A stretch of 64,000 bases of DNA from Dokdonella_A soli (GCF_039523175.1 NZ_BAAAEU010000006.1:248001-312000); one strand, 5' to 3'. Shown: positions 49,686 to 57,567, counted from the stretch's first letter. Made by a program: numbers and translations. The notes: a model not told the origin generated them from the sequence alone.

Positions 49686-49731
49686 TCCATATACGTGAGC
49701 GGCGTTGACCTGAGACGAAACGTGTAGCCAG

Positions 49732-50172
49732 CTAGCGGATGGCGCCGCCGGTCATCTGGATGCCGAACGCGGTGTGCGCGTATTCCGGCGCAGCGGGAGC
49801 ATGCTCGACCTTGATCGTTTTCCAGTCGCAACCGAGTTCCTCGGCGACGACCATCGGGATCGAGGTCCACACGCCCTGGCCCATCTCCGAATGCTTGAGC
49901 AGCACGGTCACGCTGTTGTCCGGTGCGATGTGGATGAACGCATTCGGCGAGACCGGCGGCTTCGCGGCCGGCGCGGCTTCGGCGAGCGCCTTGCGCATCG
50001 CGGTCGGAATGAAGCACGCCACAACAAGTCCGGCCGAGATGCTCCCCGCGGACTTCAAGAACGCACGCCTGCTCGCTTTATGGTGAGCGCTGCTCTCAAA
50101 GCCCTCCCCTTCAAGGGGAGGGTTGGGTGGGGATGGTGTTCCCGCGCGCTGCACGAGATCGGAAAGATTCAT
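49732..50172 (-). pseudogene. Truncated molybdopterin oxidoreductase large subunit (IorB-like)
   Basis: Only the first 146 residues of a protein normally over 700 long remain. A Tat signal is visible (ASRRAFLKSAGSISAGLVVA), then the first structural block (AFIHIAPDNSVTVLLKHSEM, GQGVWTSIPMVVAEEL, GIQMTGGAIR) ending abruptly at TAG where family members continue TGGS. The break coincides with the edge of the low-GC island. The signal region also contains an in-frame palindromic repeat (TPSPPNPPLEGEGFESS). Intact homologues oxidise isoquinoline-type or aldehyde substrates in the periplasm with a 2Fe-2S partner. The remnant cannot bind the molybdenum cofactor. Confidence 0.85.
50102..50134. repeat. 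CCCTCCCC palindrome inside the IorB-like signal region
   Basis: A 10-bp perfect stem (CCCTCCCCTT c AAGGGGAGGG, 50102-50122) followed by TTGGGTGGGG. It is read in frame as NPPLEGEG in the N-region before the twin-arginine motif. Confidence 0.8.
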
Positions 50173-50654
50173 GTCTTCACGCCACATGACCGCTCTCCTT
50201 TGACAGCTCCGCCGCGCGATGCACTGCCAAGCGAATACGCTGGTAGGTTCCGCAGCGGCACAGGTTGCCGGCCATCGCGGCGTCGATGTCGGCGTCGCTC
50301 GGCTCGGGCTTCCGCTTGATCAGCGCGGCCGCGGCCATGACCTGACCGGACTGGCAATAGCCGCACTGCACGACATCGACTTCCTGCCAGGCGCGCTGCA
50401 CCGGGTGGGTGCCGTCCTTCGACAGGCCTTCGATGGTCGTGATCGCCTTGCCGGCGACCGATGAGGCCGGCGTCACGCAGGAACGGATCGGCTGGCCGTC
50501 GACATGCACGGTGCAGGCGCCGCGCAGCGCCATGCCGCAACCGAACTTGGTGCCGGTCAGTCCGACCAGATCGCGCAATACCTACAGCAGGGGCATGTCG
50601 GCCGGCGCGTCGACTTCATGCGGCTGGCCGTTGACGACGGAGACTCGGCTTTGG
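50169..50654 (-). pseudogene. 2Fe-2S subunit of molybdenum oxidoreductase (IorA-like), disrupted
   Basis: From 50578 down to 50169 the frame encodes a near-complete xanthine-oxidase-family iron-sulfur subunit: FGCGMALRGACTVHVDGQPI (first cluster), VVQCGYCQSGQVMAAAALI and GNLCRCGTYQRIR (second cluster). Upstream, the N-terminal block VVNGQPHEVDAPADMPLL is in the same frame but is cut from VLRDLVG by TAG at 50582-50584, where TGG (Trp) is expected. The true start is missing, because the coding sequence runs directly into a palindromic element at 50655. In addition, ALRGACT has Arg where a cluster Cys (ALCGACT) is expected. The gene is dead at three points. It overlaps the truncated IorB-like gene. 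Confidence 0.85.
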
Positions 50655-50960
50655 CCCCCTCACCCCCAACGGCTTCATCGTTGGGGGTGAGTCGGGCTTT
50701 CGCGCGGCACTGCCGCGCGCCAGCGAACGGCCGCACAGGGATGTGCGGACCGGACTTCGCGAGCGCAGGGACGCGTGAGGAGGGCTGGGGTGGGGGGGGC
50801 GGCGCTACATGTGGAATGAGACCCTGCAAAGTTGCAGACGCCGTCATCGAAGCGCGCTTGCTTGGGATGTGTCGCGAAAATCGCAGCCTTGCACGACGTG
50901 CGGCCCCGCCCCCTCACCCAACCCTCTCCCCCAAGGAAAAGCCTTGGGGGAGAGGGCTTG
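50655..50960. repeat. Bipartite palindromic element (50.7 kb copy) with nested repeat
   Basis: The left hairpin (50655-50692) and right hairpin (50922-50956) bracket an interior that matches the 39.7-kb copy (GTCATCGAAGCGCGCTTGCT, then GACGTGCGGC). A block of about 70 bases beginning TCGGGCTTTCGCGCGGCACT interrupts the left part and looks like a second, nested repeat. With flanks it fills the 460 bp between the iorA-like frame (stop 50584) and mocA; no gene is visible there. Confidence 0.8.
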
Positions 50961-51044
50961 AAGCGCCACCACGGCTGCGGGCACGGTCTCTCCCCGACAC
51001 CTGGTCGGGGAGGATAATTCGGAGCTTCTTGGGTAACGCAGTGG

Positions 51045-51665
51045 TCAGCGCAGATCGGTGGGCGTGTCGAGATCGCGTTCGAGCGCAGGTGCGGCGATCG
51101 CGACGACATCTCCTTCGCGTGCGCGCAGCAGCTCGCGCGCACCGACATCACCGTGCAGTTTCGCGATCTCCGCAAACCATGCGCGCGGCAGCAACGCAGG
51201 CACACCGAGCACGTCCGCATACGCGCTCGCGACCGCGTGCTCAGGTGCCGCGCGCCATGCATCGCACAGCACGAGAAGATGCGTCGCGTCGAGTGCAGGC
51301 TGGTCGGTCAACGCGATCAGTGCGCCAGCGCAGTGCGGGTCAAGCGCGGCGACACCGGCGCGCAGCGAGGCTGAGAGGCCGCTGGCGTGATCGTCGGCGA
51401 CGATCGTTCGCAATGGCAAGCCCATCAGCGCGTCGCGCATGCGGTCCGCGTCATGACCGAGCACGATGACAAGTTCCCGCGGTGCCGTCGCAAGCAGCGC
51501 GCGCGCGACTCGCCGCAACAGCGGCTCGCCGTCGATCTCGACCAGCTGCTTGGCGTGACCCAGCCGCGTTGACGCGCCCGCGGCAAGCAGGATAGCCGCA
51601 TGCTCCGGGTGATCGCGTGCAACGTCGTGCTGCGCGCCCGGCGCTCCGGCGTCAGGCGCGCGCAT
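51045..51665 (-). CDS. mocA: Molybdenum cofactor cytidylyltransferase-like (MocA)
   Basis: Cytoplasmic nucleotidyltransferase of 206 residues. The NTP-binding loop is AAILLAAGASTRLGHAKQLV, and further MobA/MocA-type segments are GEPLLRRVARALL, VIVLGHDADRM, GLSASLRAGVAAL and ALIALTDQPALDATHL with the metal-binding Asp. Members attach CMP (MocA) or GMP (MobA) to molybdopterin; being next to xdhC and the iorAB-like genes points to MocA, which serves the xanthine-oxidase family. ATG 51665 overlaps the xdhC end by 14 bases. The enzyme's presumed local client is now broken. Confidence 0.85.
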   Translation of the reverse strand: MRAPDAGAPGAQHDVARDHPEHAAILLAAGASTRLGHAKQLVEIDGEPLLRRVARALLATAPRELVIVLGHDADRMRDALMGLPLRTIVADDHASGLSASLRAGVAALDPHCAGALIALTDQPALDATHLLVLCDAWRAAPEHAVASAYADVLGVPALLPRAWFAEIAKLHGDVGARELLRAREGDVVAIAAPALERDLDTPTDLR

Positions 51666-52701
51666 CACGTGAGAACTCACCCTGCAACTGCGCCGCGATC
51701 GCCAACGCGATCGCCTCCGCGCCCTCGCCACCGAGTGGCAGGCCGACCGGCGCATGCAGGCGTGGACGCAGCGACGCGGCGACGTCGGCGCCGATCTCCG
51801 CCAGCAGATCGTCGCGGCGCGCGGCCGGTCCGAGCAGGCCGACGTAGCCGATGCCGCTCGCAGCGAGATGACTCAGGCAGCGCGCGTCGAGATGGTAGTT
51901 GTGGTTCATCACCAGCGCGGCGTCGAAGCGCACGCGTTTCAGCAATGCCGGCAACGCATCCTGACCATCGTCATGCAGGCAGTCGATGCCGCTGCCGTCG
52001 GCGAAGCGCGCCCAGCGTTCGCGGTGCTCGGCCAGTTCGACCTGCCAGCCGAGCAGGCGCGTCAGCCTTAGCAGCGGCCGCGTTTCCGGTCCCGCGCCGA
52101 GCAGCAGCAGACGCGCGCACGGACGGATCGTCAGCTCGATCGGCGCGTCGAGTTCGGCCGCGCCATCGAGTGGTGAACCGTCGCGATCAAAGCGATAGCG
52201 CTCCTTGCCGACACACGCCTCGCCGGCACCGAGGTTGTCCGTGCCAGTCGCCAGCGCAAGAGTCGCCGTGAGACCGTGTGTGTCCGCCTCGATCAACGCA
52301 TCACGCAACGGCGACGCCACAGCCGGCAGCGGCAGCAGCAGCAGGCGCGTGGAGCCGCCACAGCCGGTGCCGGAACCGAACACGCGGTCCTCGTCGCCGC
52401 TGGTGTCGAAATGCGCATCGGCCGCGATGCCGGTCATGAGCACCGCGCGTGCGCGCGTTTCGAGTTCGGCTTCAAGACAGCCACCGGACAACGCGCCGAT
52501 CCGCGTGCCGTCAGCATCGAGCAGGATCAGTGCGCCAGGTTTGCGATAGGTGGAGCCGCCCGTTTCGACGACCACGCCGAGCACGCCGGGCCGGCCGCGG
52601 ACGGCCATTGCGCGCAGGCGCTCCGCGATCGCGCGGTTTCCACCGAGCGGCGGTACAAGGACCGGATCAGACGGCTTGGGTTCGGCGAGGCGAGCGTGCA
52701 T
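51652..52701 (-). CDS. xdhC: XdhC/CoxI family molybdoenzyme maturation factor
   Basis: Protein of 349 residues with the XdhC layout. The N-terminal domain has GVVVETGGSTYRKPGALILL, GALSGGCLEAELETRA and FGSGTGCGGSTRLLLLPL. A C-terminal Rossmann-like domain begins RLLLLGAGPETRPLLRL and includes ALVMNHNYHLDARCLSHLAA and YVGLLGPAARRDDLL. XdhC binds the cofactor, protects it during sulfuration and hands it to the apo-enzyme. It is first in an operon with mocA, then the disrupted iorA-like and iorB-like genes. A repeat pair upstream (52744-52820) probably lies in its leader region. Confidence 0.9.
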   Translation of the reverse strand: MHARLAEPKPSDPVLVPPLGGNRAIAERLRAMAVRGRPGVLGVVVETGGSTYRKPGALILLDADGTRIGALSGGCLEAELETRARAVLMTGIAADAHFDTSGDEDRVFGSGTGCGGSTRLLLLPLPAVASPLRDALIEADTHGLTATLALATGTDNLGAGEACVGKERYRFDRDGSPLDGAAELDAPIELTIRPCARLLLLGAGPETRPLLRLTRLLGWQVELAEHRERWARFADGSGIDCLHDDGQDALPALLKRVRFDAALVMNHNYHLDARCLSHLAASGIGYVGLLGPAARRDDLLAEIGADVAASLRPRLHAPVGLPLGGEGAEAIALAIAAQLQGEFSRDARA

Positions 52702-52743
52702 GGGCAGCGGTCTGTCGAGAATAATAGGAACTCAAAAAAGCTC

Positions 52744-52820
52744 GTCATTCCGGCGAAAGCCGGAATCCAGTTTTTCAATGAGAGGCTGTCGAGCTGGATC
52801 CCGGCTTTCGCCGGGATGAC
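52744..52820. repeat. Inverted pair of GTCATTCC...GGAATCCAG repeats
   Basis: Two 27-bp palindromes, GTCATTCCGGCGAAAGCCGG plus AATCCAG (52744-52770) and CTGGATCCCGGCTTTCGCCG plus GGATGAC (52794-52820), are inverted around a 23-base spacer. This repeat class is widespread in beta- and gammaproteobacteria. It fills part of the 222-bp gap between xdhC and the antiporter gene. Confidence 0.85.
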
Positions 52821-52923
52821 AGCTGCTCAAAGGTTCCTCTGGTGAAACGCAGCGGACATCATGCCGCATACGCGCAGCGCTGGTTTCCTCATCGGTGCAG
52901 CGTGATGGCGCGACGCGCCAGTT

Positions 52924-54702
52924 TCAACGGCGCGCGAACAGTTTCGCAAGGCCGCCCGCGAACCAAGCGCGTCGCGCCAGCGCGCCGCCGATGCGCTCGA
53001 GCTTGAGCCCGACCTTGGCCACGCCGTCGTCGGAGAGTTCGCGCGCGACCAGCGTGACCGGCCCGAGACGCACGCGGTCGCCGACCTCGATCGTGTGCTC
53101 GAACTTGCGCGCGAAATGCTCGGCCAGGGTCAACGGCGCGTCCTTCGCGCGAATCGGCAGATCATAGAAGCTGGCTACATCGGCAAGCCGCACGTGCGCG
53201 TCGAAGCTGAACTCGCCGAACATCTCACGCTCGGCCTCACGGGCCTCGTCCGGCGGCGCGAACAGCCAGTCGAGTCGGTACACGCGGCCTGGCGGCGCGA
53301 GCAGGTAGGCGTAATCGCCGACCGCAAGAGCGCCGGCCGTTTCGGGCATCAGGATCGCGCCGCCACGCACGATCATCGTGAGCTGCGCCCAGCCCGGCGC
53401 GGCGGCGCCGCCGAGGATCGAGGCGCCGGGTGCGACCTGGTAGCCGACCAGCTCGCGCTCCAGCGAACCGGGAAGATCGAGTTCGACGCGGCGGATCGCG
53501 CGGTCACGGCGCGGCAGCGCGACGTCGAGCAGGCGCGCGGCGAGGCCGAGCGTCCAGCCCTGCACGAGCAGCGACGCGAGCACGACGATGAATGCGACGT
53601 TGAAGATCAACGTCGCATGCGGCAGGCGCATCAGCATCGGGATCGAGGCGAGGAAGATGCCGACCGCGCCGCGCAGGCCGACCCAGGCGACGAAACCGAC
53701 CTCGCGCTTGCCATACCGGAACGGCGCGAGGCACGCAGTCACCGCGAGCGGTCGGCCGACCAGCATCAGGAACGCGGCGACGCCGAGCGCGGGCCACAAC
53801 GCATCGCCGAGCGTGTGCGGTGTCGCCAGGAGACCCAGCACGAGGAACATCACGATCTGGCACAACCAGGTCCCCGCATCGAGTACTGACAGCAGGTTCG
53901 CAAGGCCCGGCACGTTGCGGTTGCCGACGATCACGCCAGCAATATAGACGGCCAGGAACGCGCTGCCATGCAGCGTGCCGGTGACACCGAACACGAGCAG
54001 CGCGGCGGCGAGCAGGAACAGCGCGGCGAGTCCCCCCGACAGCGGCAGCGTGCGCAGCGCGAACGCGATCGCGAAGCCAGCCGCCACGCCGGCCAGCGCA
54101 CCGACGCCGAACTGCGCGATGAGTTCCAGAGCGAATGCGCCCGGCCCAAGCGCCTGTGGCGCGGCCAGATAGCCTGCCAGAAGCGTGGTCAGCAGCACCG
54201 CGACCGGATCGTTCGCGCTGGATTCGATCTCGAGCGTCGCGCCGACGCGCGAACGCAGCTGCAGGCCGCCGGCGCGCAGCAGGAAGAACACCGCGGCCGC
54301 ATCGGTCGAGGCGACGACCGCACCGAGCAGCAGCGCCTCGACCGCGCCGAGATCGAGCAGCCAGCGTGCGGCGAGCCCGGTCAGCGCGGCGGTGATCACG
54401 ACACCCACCGTCGCCAGCAACAGGGTCGGCGCGAGCACGCCGCGGAAACTTTCGCGGCGCGTGCGCAGACCGCCGTCGAACAGGATGATCGCGAGCGCGA
54501 ACAAGCCGATCCGGTAGGTCGCTGTGTAGTCCTCGAAATGGATGCCGCCGGGCCCGTCGATGCCGGCGAGCATGCCGAGCACGAGGAACACCAGCAGCAA
54601 GGGCGCGCCGAAGCGCCGCGCGATCAGGCTGGAGCCGATGCCGGCCAGCACCAGCGCCGCGGCGCCGGCGAGCAGCCAGTAGGTGTGGTGGATCGCGTTC
54701 AT
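52924..54702 (-). CDS. cvrA: Potassium/proton antiporter (CvrA/NhaP2 type)
   Basis: Inner-membrane protein of 592 residues. The first 390 form a CPA1-type cation/proton exchanger with many helices; ALIFDGG-like LAIILFDGGLRTR and the SANDPVAVLLTTLLAG segment carry the acidic residues of the ion site. The C-terminal 190 residues hold a TrkA-C-like regulatory part (PGSLERELVGYQVAPGASIL) and a CorC/HlyC-type end, as in CvrA/NhaP2, which controls cell volume and cytoplasmic K+. It probably forms its own transcript; comM lies upstream on the same strand across a long hairpin. Confidence 0.9.
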   Translation of the reverse strand: MNAIHHTYWLLAGAAALVLAGIGSSLIARRFGAPLLLVFLVLGMLAGIDGPGGIHFEDYTATYRIGLFALAIILFDGGLRTRRESFRGVLAPTLLLATVGVVITAALTGLAARWLLDLGAVEALLLGAVVASTDAAAVFFLLRAGGLQLRSRVGATLEIESSANDPVAVLLTTLLAGYLAAPQALGPGAFALELIAQFGVGALAGVAAGFAIAFALRTLPLSGGLAALFLLAAALLVFGVTGTLHGSAFLAVYIAGVIVGNRNVPGLANLLSVLDAGTWLCQIVMFLVLGLLATPHTLGDALWPALGVAAFLMLVGRPLAVTACLAPFRYGKREVGFVAWVGLRGAVGIFLASIPMLMRLPHATLIFNVAFIVVLASLLVQGWTLGLAARLLDVALPRRDRAIRRVELDLPGSLERELVGYQVAPGASILGGAAAPGWAQLTMIVRGGAILMPETAGALAVGDYAYLLAPPGRVYRLDWLFAPPDEAREAEREMFGEFSFDAHVRLADVASFYDLPIRAKDAPLTLAEHFARKFEHTIEVGDRVRLGPVTLVARELSDDGVAKVGLKLERIGGALARRAWFAGGLAKLFARR

Positions 54703-54734
54703 GGCATCGGGCTCCGGCTTGGATCATAGCCGGT

Positions 54735-54865
54735 GAAGGGCTGAGGGCTGAGAGGCGGCTCGCCCAACCTGTTGCGGGAGAACGGCAGGCGCGATCTTGC
54801 AGGGGGAGGAATATCGCGACGGAGCGGGAGTGCGGGCAGTCCGCGCCTCTCAGCCCTCAGCCTTC
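54735..54865. repeat. Long inverted repeat between comM and cvrA
   Basis: Arms of about 22 bp, containing CTGAGGGCTGAGAGGCG at 54735-54757 and its complement at 54844-54865, pair perfectly over 17 bp and with one indel beyond. They enclose 86 bases. The right arm overlaps the last codons and stop of comM, so it may end that transcript. Confidence 0.75.
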
Positions 54866-56359
54866 AAAACGCCGGTACTGGATCGCCTCGGACAGATGCG
54901 CCGCATCGATGCGCGCGCTGTCGGCAAGATCGGCGATCGTGCGCGCGACGCGCAGCACGCGGTGGTAGGCGCGCGCGGACAGGCCAAGGCGCTCGACCGC
55001 GCGATCGAGCAGCGTATGCAGGCGCGCGTCGAGCACGCAGTCGCGTTCGACCTCGCGGTTGCCGAGCCACGCATTCGGCTTGCCGGCGCGAGCGATCTGG
55101 TGCGCACGCGCGGCGATCACCCGCGCGCGCACGACGGCGCTGCTCTCTCCGCTCGCAGTACCGCGCAGTTCGGCATGCGGCACGCGCGGCATCTCGAGCT
55201 TGAGGTCGATGCGATCGAGCAGCGGGCCGGACAGCCGCGACCGATAGCGCGCGATCACATCCGGCGTGCAGCGGCAGCGCCCGCCCGGATCGCCGGCGTA
55301 GCCGCAAGGACACGGGTTCATCGTCGCGACCAGCTGGAAGCGCGCCGGGAACTCGGCCTGGCGCGCCGCGCGCGAGATCGCGATGCGGCCGGACTCGAGC
55401 GGTTCGCGCAGCACCTCGAGCACGTGGCGGTCGAATTCGGGCAGTTCGTCGAGGAACAGCACGCCGTGGTGCGCAAGCGAGACCTCACCGGGCCGCGGAA
55501 CCGAGCCGCCGCCGACCAGTGCGACCGCCGAAGCGGTGTGATGCGGCGCGCGGAACGCGCGTCGTTTCCAGGAAGCGATATCGGTGTCGTGGCCCGCAAC
55601 CGAGCGCACCGCCGCGAGCTCGAGCGCCTCGTGTTCGGCGAGCGGCGGCAGGATGCCGGGCAGGCGGCTGGCGAGCATGGTCTTGCCGGTGCCGGGCGGC
55701 CCGACCAGCAGCAGATTGTGGGTCCCCGCCGCGGCGATCTCGAGTGCGCGCCGCGCCTGCTGCTGGCCGCGCACCTCGGCGAGATCGGACAGCGGCGCAA
55801 CGGCCTCGGCACTGGGCTCGGCATCCGTCTGCGCGGCCGGAAGGTCGGCGCGGCCGGCCAGATGCGCGCAGACCTCGAGCAGCGAACCGGCCACGCGCAC
55901 GTCGGCGCCGCCAACCAGCGCGGCCTCGCCGCCGTTGCCGCGCGGCACTACGACCCGGCGACCACGCTGCATCGCTTGCAACACGGCGGGCAGCACGCCA
56001 TGCACCGCACGCAACTCACCGGACAGCGCGAGTTCGCCGATGAACTCGTAGTCATCCAACGCCTCGCGTGGCACGCCGCCATTCGCGGCGAGGATGCCGA
56101 GTGCGATCGGCAGATCGAAGCGGCCGCCGTCCTTGGGCAGGTCGGCAGGCGCCAGATTGACCGTGACGCGCCGCTGTGGGTAATCCATCTGCGCATTGAG
56201 GATCGCCGCGCGCACGCGGTCGCGCGCCTCCTTCACCGCAGTTTCCGGCAGGCCCACGATCGAGGTGCCAGGCAAGCCGCCGGACAGATGCACCTCGCAG
56301 GCGACCAGCGGCGCGCCGATGCCGTCCTGCGCGCGGCTGTAGACGACGGCGAGGCTCAT
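54857..56359 (-). CDS. comM: ComM/YifB family Mg-chelatase-like AAA ATPase
   Basis: Cytoplasmic ATPase of 500 residues, the usual ComM length. The N-terminal Lon-like (ChlI) domain has VEVHLSGGLPGTSIVGLPET-type sequence (VACEVHLSGGLPGTSIVGLP). The AAA core has Walker A LLLVGPPGTGKTMLASRLPG, Walker B HHGVLFLDELPEFDRHVLEV, and ATMNPCPCGYAG; a C-terminal lid has VLRVARTIADLADS. ComM is a hexameric helicase aiding branch migration in natural transformation, so its presence hints at competence. ATG 56359 starts MSLAVVYSRAQDG; an upstream frame to 56419 is unsupported. Confidence 0.95.
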   Translation of the reverse strand: MSLAVVYSRAQDGIGAPLVACEVHLSGGLPGTSIVGLPETAVKEARDRVRAAILNAQMDYPQRRVTVNLAPADLPKDGGRFDLPIALGILAANGGVPREALDDYEFIGELALSGELRAVHGVLPAVLQAMQRGRRVVVPRGNGGEAALVGGADVRVAGSLLEVCAHLAGRADLPAAQTDAEPSAEAVAPLSDLAEVRGQQQARRALEIAAAGTHNLLLVGPPGTGKTMLASRLPGILPPLAEHEALELAAVRSVAGHDTDIASWKRRAFRAPHHTASAVALVGGGSVPRPGEVSLAHHGVLFLDELPEFDRHVLEVLREPLESGRIAISRAARQAEFPARFQLVATMNPCPCGYAGDPGGRCRCTPDVIARYRSRLSGPLLDRIDLKLEMPRVPHAELRGTASGESSAVVRARVIAARAHQIARAGKPNAWLGNREVERDCVLDARLHTLLDRAVERLGLSARAYHRVLRVARTIADLADSARIDAAHLSEAIQYRRFEG

Positions 56360-56550
56360 GCGCCGCGCGCGCCGGGAGGAAAAGAGCCCACTGCCCCCGC
56401 CTTGGGGTGAGCTGCGCAAGGCAGCGGGCGTCCCGGGAAATCATTGGATGAGGCGTTGCGCATGTCTCGCGATCCGGTTGCGGCGGACGCGCGCGCCAGC
56501 ACGCCGCGCGACGCGGCGCATTGGTGGAAGACGAAGCGGGTCCCGCGCGC

Positions 56551-56823
56551 TCAGTGCTTCGGCGGCAGTTCCGGACCACCGCCGAGGCTGCGTTCGAGCG
56601 CGAAGATCTTCTGCTCGAGCTCCTCGATCTTCTCGCGCGTGCGCAACAGCACACAGCGCTGCACGTCGAACTCCTCGCGCGTGACCAGGTCGAGCCCGCG
56701 CAGGCCCGATTGCAGCGCGCTGCGGAACGTTGCGGCCATATCGTCACGCGCCTGCGCGAGGTCCGGTGGAACCAGTGCGGCGAGCCGCTGCGCGAGTTCG
56801 TCGATCGAATGCACGTTGATCAT
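56551..56823 (-). CDS. ubiK: Ubiquinone biosynthesis accessory factor UbiK
   Basis: Small protein of 90 residues of the UbiK/YqiC (BMFP) family. The first half is an amphipathic helix region (IDELAQRLAALVPPDLAQAR). The second half begins with GLRGLDLVTREEFDVQRCVL and forms a coiled coil (REKIEELEQKIFALERSL). UbiK binds UbiJ and lipids and supports aerobic ubiquinone synthesis. It lies upstream of comM on the same strand, with 191 bp between in which no gene is visible; the comM-ubiK-PII neighbourhood is common in Xanthomonadales. Confidence 0.93.
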   Translation of the reverse strand: MINVHSIDELAQRLAALVPPDLAQARDDMAATFRSALQSGLRGLDLVTREEFDVQRCVLLRTREKIEELEQKIFALERSLGGGPELPPKH

Positions 56824-56955
56824 TGCTTACCCTGTAGCGTGGAAAGAATCCGGCGTGGATCGGAACGTCGCGCGACCTTGTGCCGGCCCTCGCGACGGCG
56901 CTTCCTGCGTGCCCCGGCGCCGCGGACCGCGCTGCGCGGGCCGCATCCGTGGGGT

Positions 56956-56992
56956 CGGCCGGTGGCGCACGCGTCGCGTTCGCCACCGGCCG
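56956..56992. promoter_or_regulatory. Strong hairpin in the 335-bp ubiK-glnK divergent region
   Basis: CGGCCGGTGGCG and CGCCACCGGCCG form a perfect 12-bp stem around a 13-base loop. It is the only structure I see in 56824-57158, the gap between divergent ubiK and the PII gene. A TATGAT hexamer at 57120-57125 could be a -10 element for the PII gene, but no good -35 and no sigma54-type GG/GC pair was found. Confidence 0.45.
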
Positions 56993-57158
56993 GAGCTTCC
57001 CTGCCGCATCGTTCCCTCGATGCATCTCCCCGCCCAGCCAGTCTAGCCGGTGCGCGGTGCAGCGCCAGCCGCGGAATTCGGAACCCACTGTAAGAGAATT
57101 CCTACGCGGAACGATCCGCTATGATCGCCTGAACGCATGCAGCAGCAGGGAGACGACC

Positions 57159-57497
57159 ATGCAGATGGTCATGGCGATCATCAAGCCGTTCAAGCTCGAC
57201 GAGGTCCGGGAAGCGCTCGCCGAGGTCGGCGTTGCCGGCATCACGGTCACCGAGGTCAAGGGCTTCGGCCGCCAGAAGGGCCACACCGAGTTGTACCGCG
57301 GCGCCGAATACGTGGTCGACTTCCTGCCAAAGATCAAGCTCGAGGTCGCGGTCGCCGACGATCAGCTCGAGCGCGTGGTCGAAGCGATCACGCATGCGGC
57401 TAACACCGGCAAGATCGGCGACGGCAAGATCTTCGTCTGGCAACTCGACCGCGTCGTGCGCATCCGCACCGGCGAGCTCGACGCGGACGCGTTGTAA
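57159..57497 (+). CDS. glnK: Nitrogen regulatory protein P-II
   Basis: Signal-transduction protein of 112 residues, full length. The T-loop reads GHTELYRGAEYVVDFLPK with the uridylylatable Tyr at position 51. The body (MQMVMAIIKPFKLDEVREAL), the B-loop VEAITHAANTGKIGDGKIFV and the C-loop region VVRIRTGELD are typical. It senses 2-oxoglutarate and ATP/ADP and controls glutamine synthetase adenylylation or AmtB. GlnB and GlnK cannot be told apart with confidence: no amtB follows, which weakens the GlnK name. GGGAG precedes ATG 57159. Confidence 0.92.
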   Translation: MQMVMAIIKPFKLDEVREALAEVGVAGITVTEVKGFGRQKGHTELYRGAEYVVDFLPKIKLEVAVADDQLERVVEAITHAANTGKIGDGKIFVWQLDRVVRIRTGELDADAL

Positions 57498-57567
57498 ACA
57501 GCGCGGCGACCGCCGCGAATGCCTCTCCGATGCCCGAGAACCTGCTTCGCGGCTGTCGCAGCGCGGC

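Noticed and set aside
56824..57158. Sigma54 promoter or small RNA upstream of the PII gene
   Set aside because: No GG-N10-GC pair of the sigma54 type at a suitable place, and apart from one hairpin nothing supports an RNA gene.
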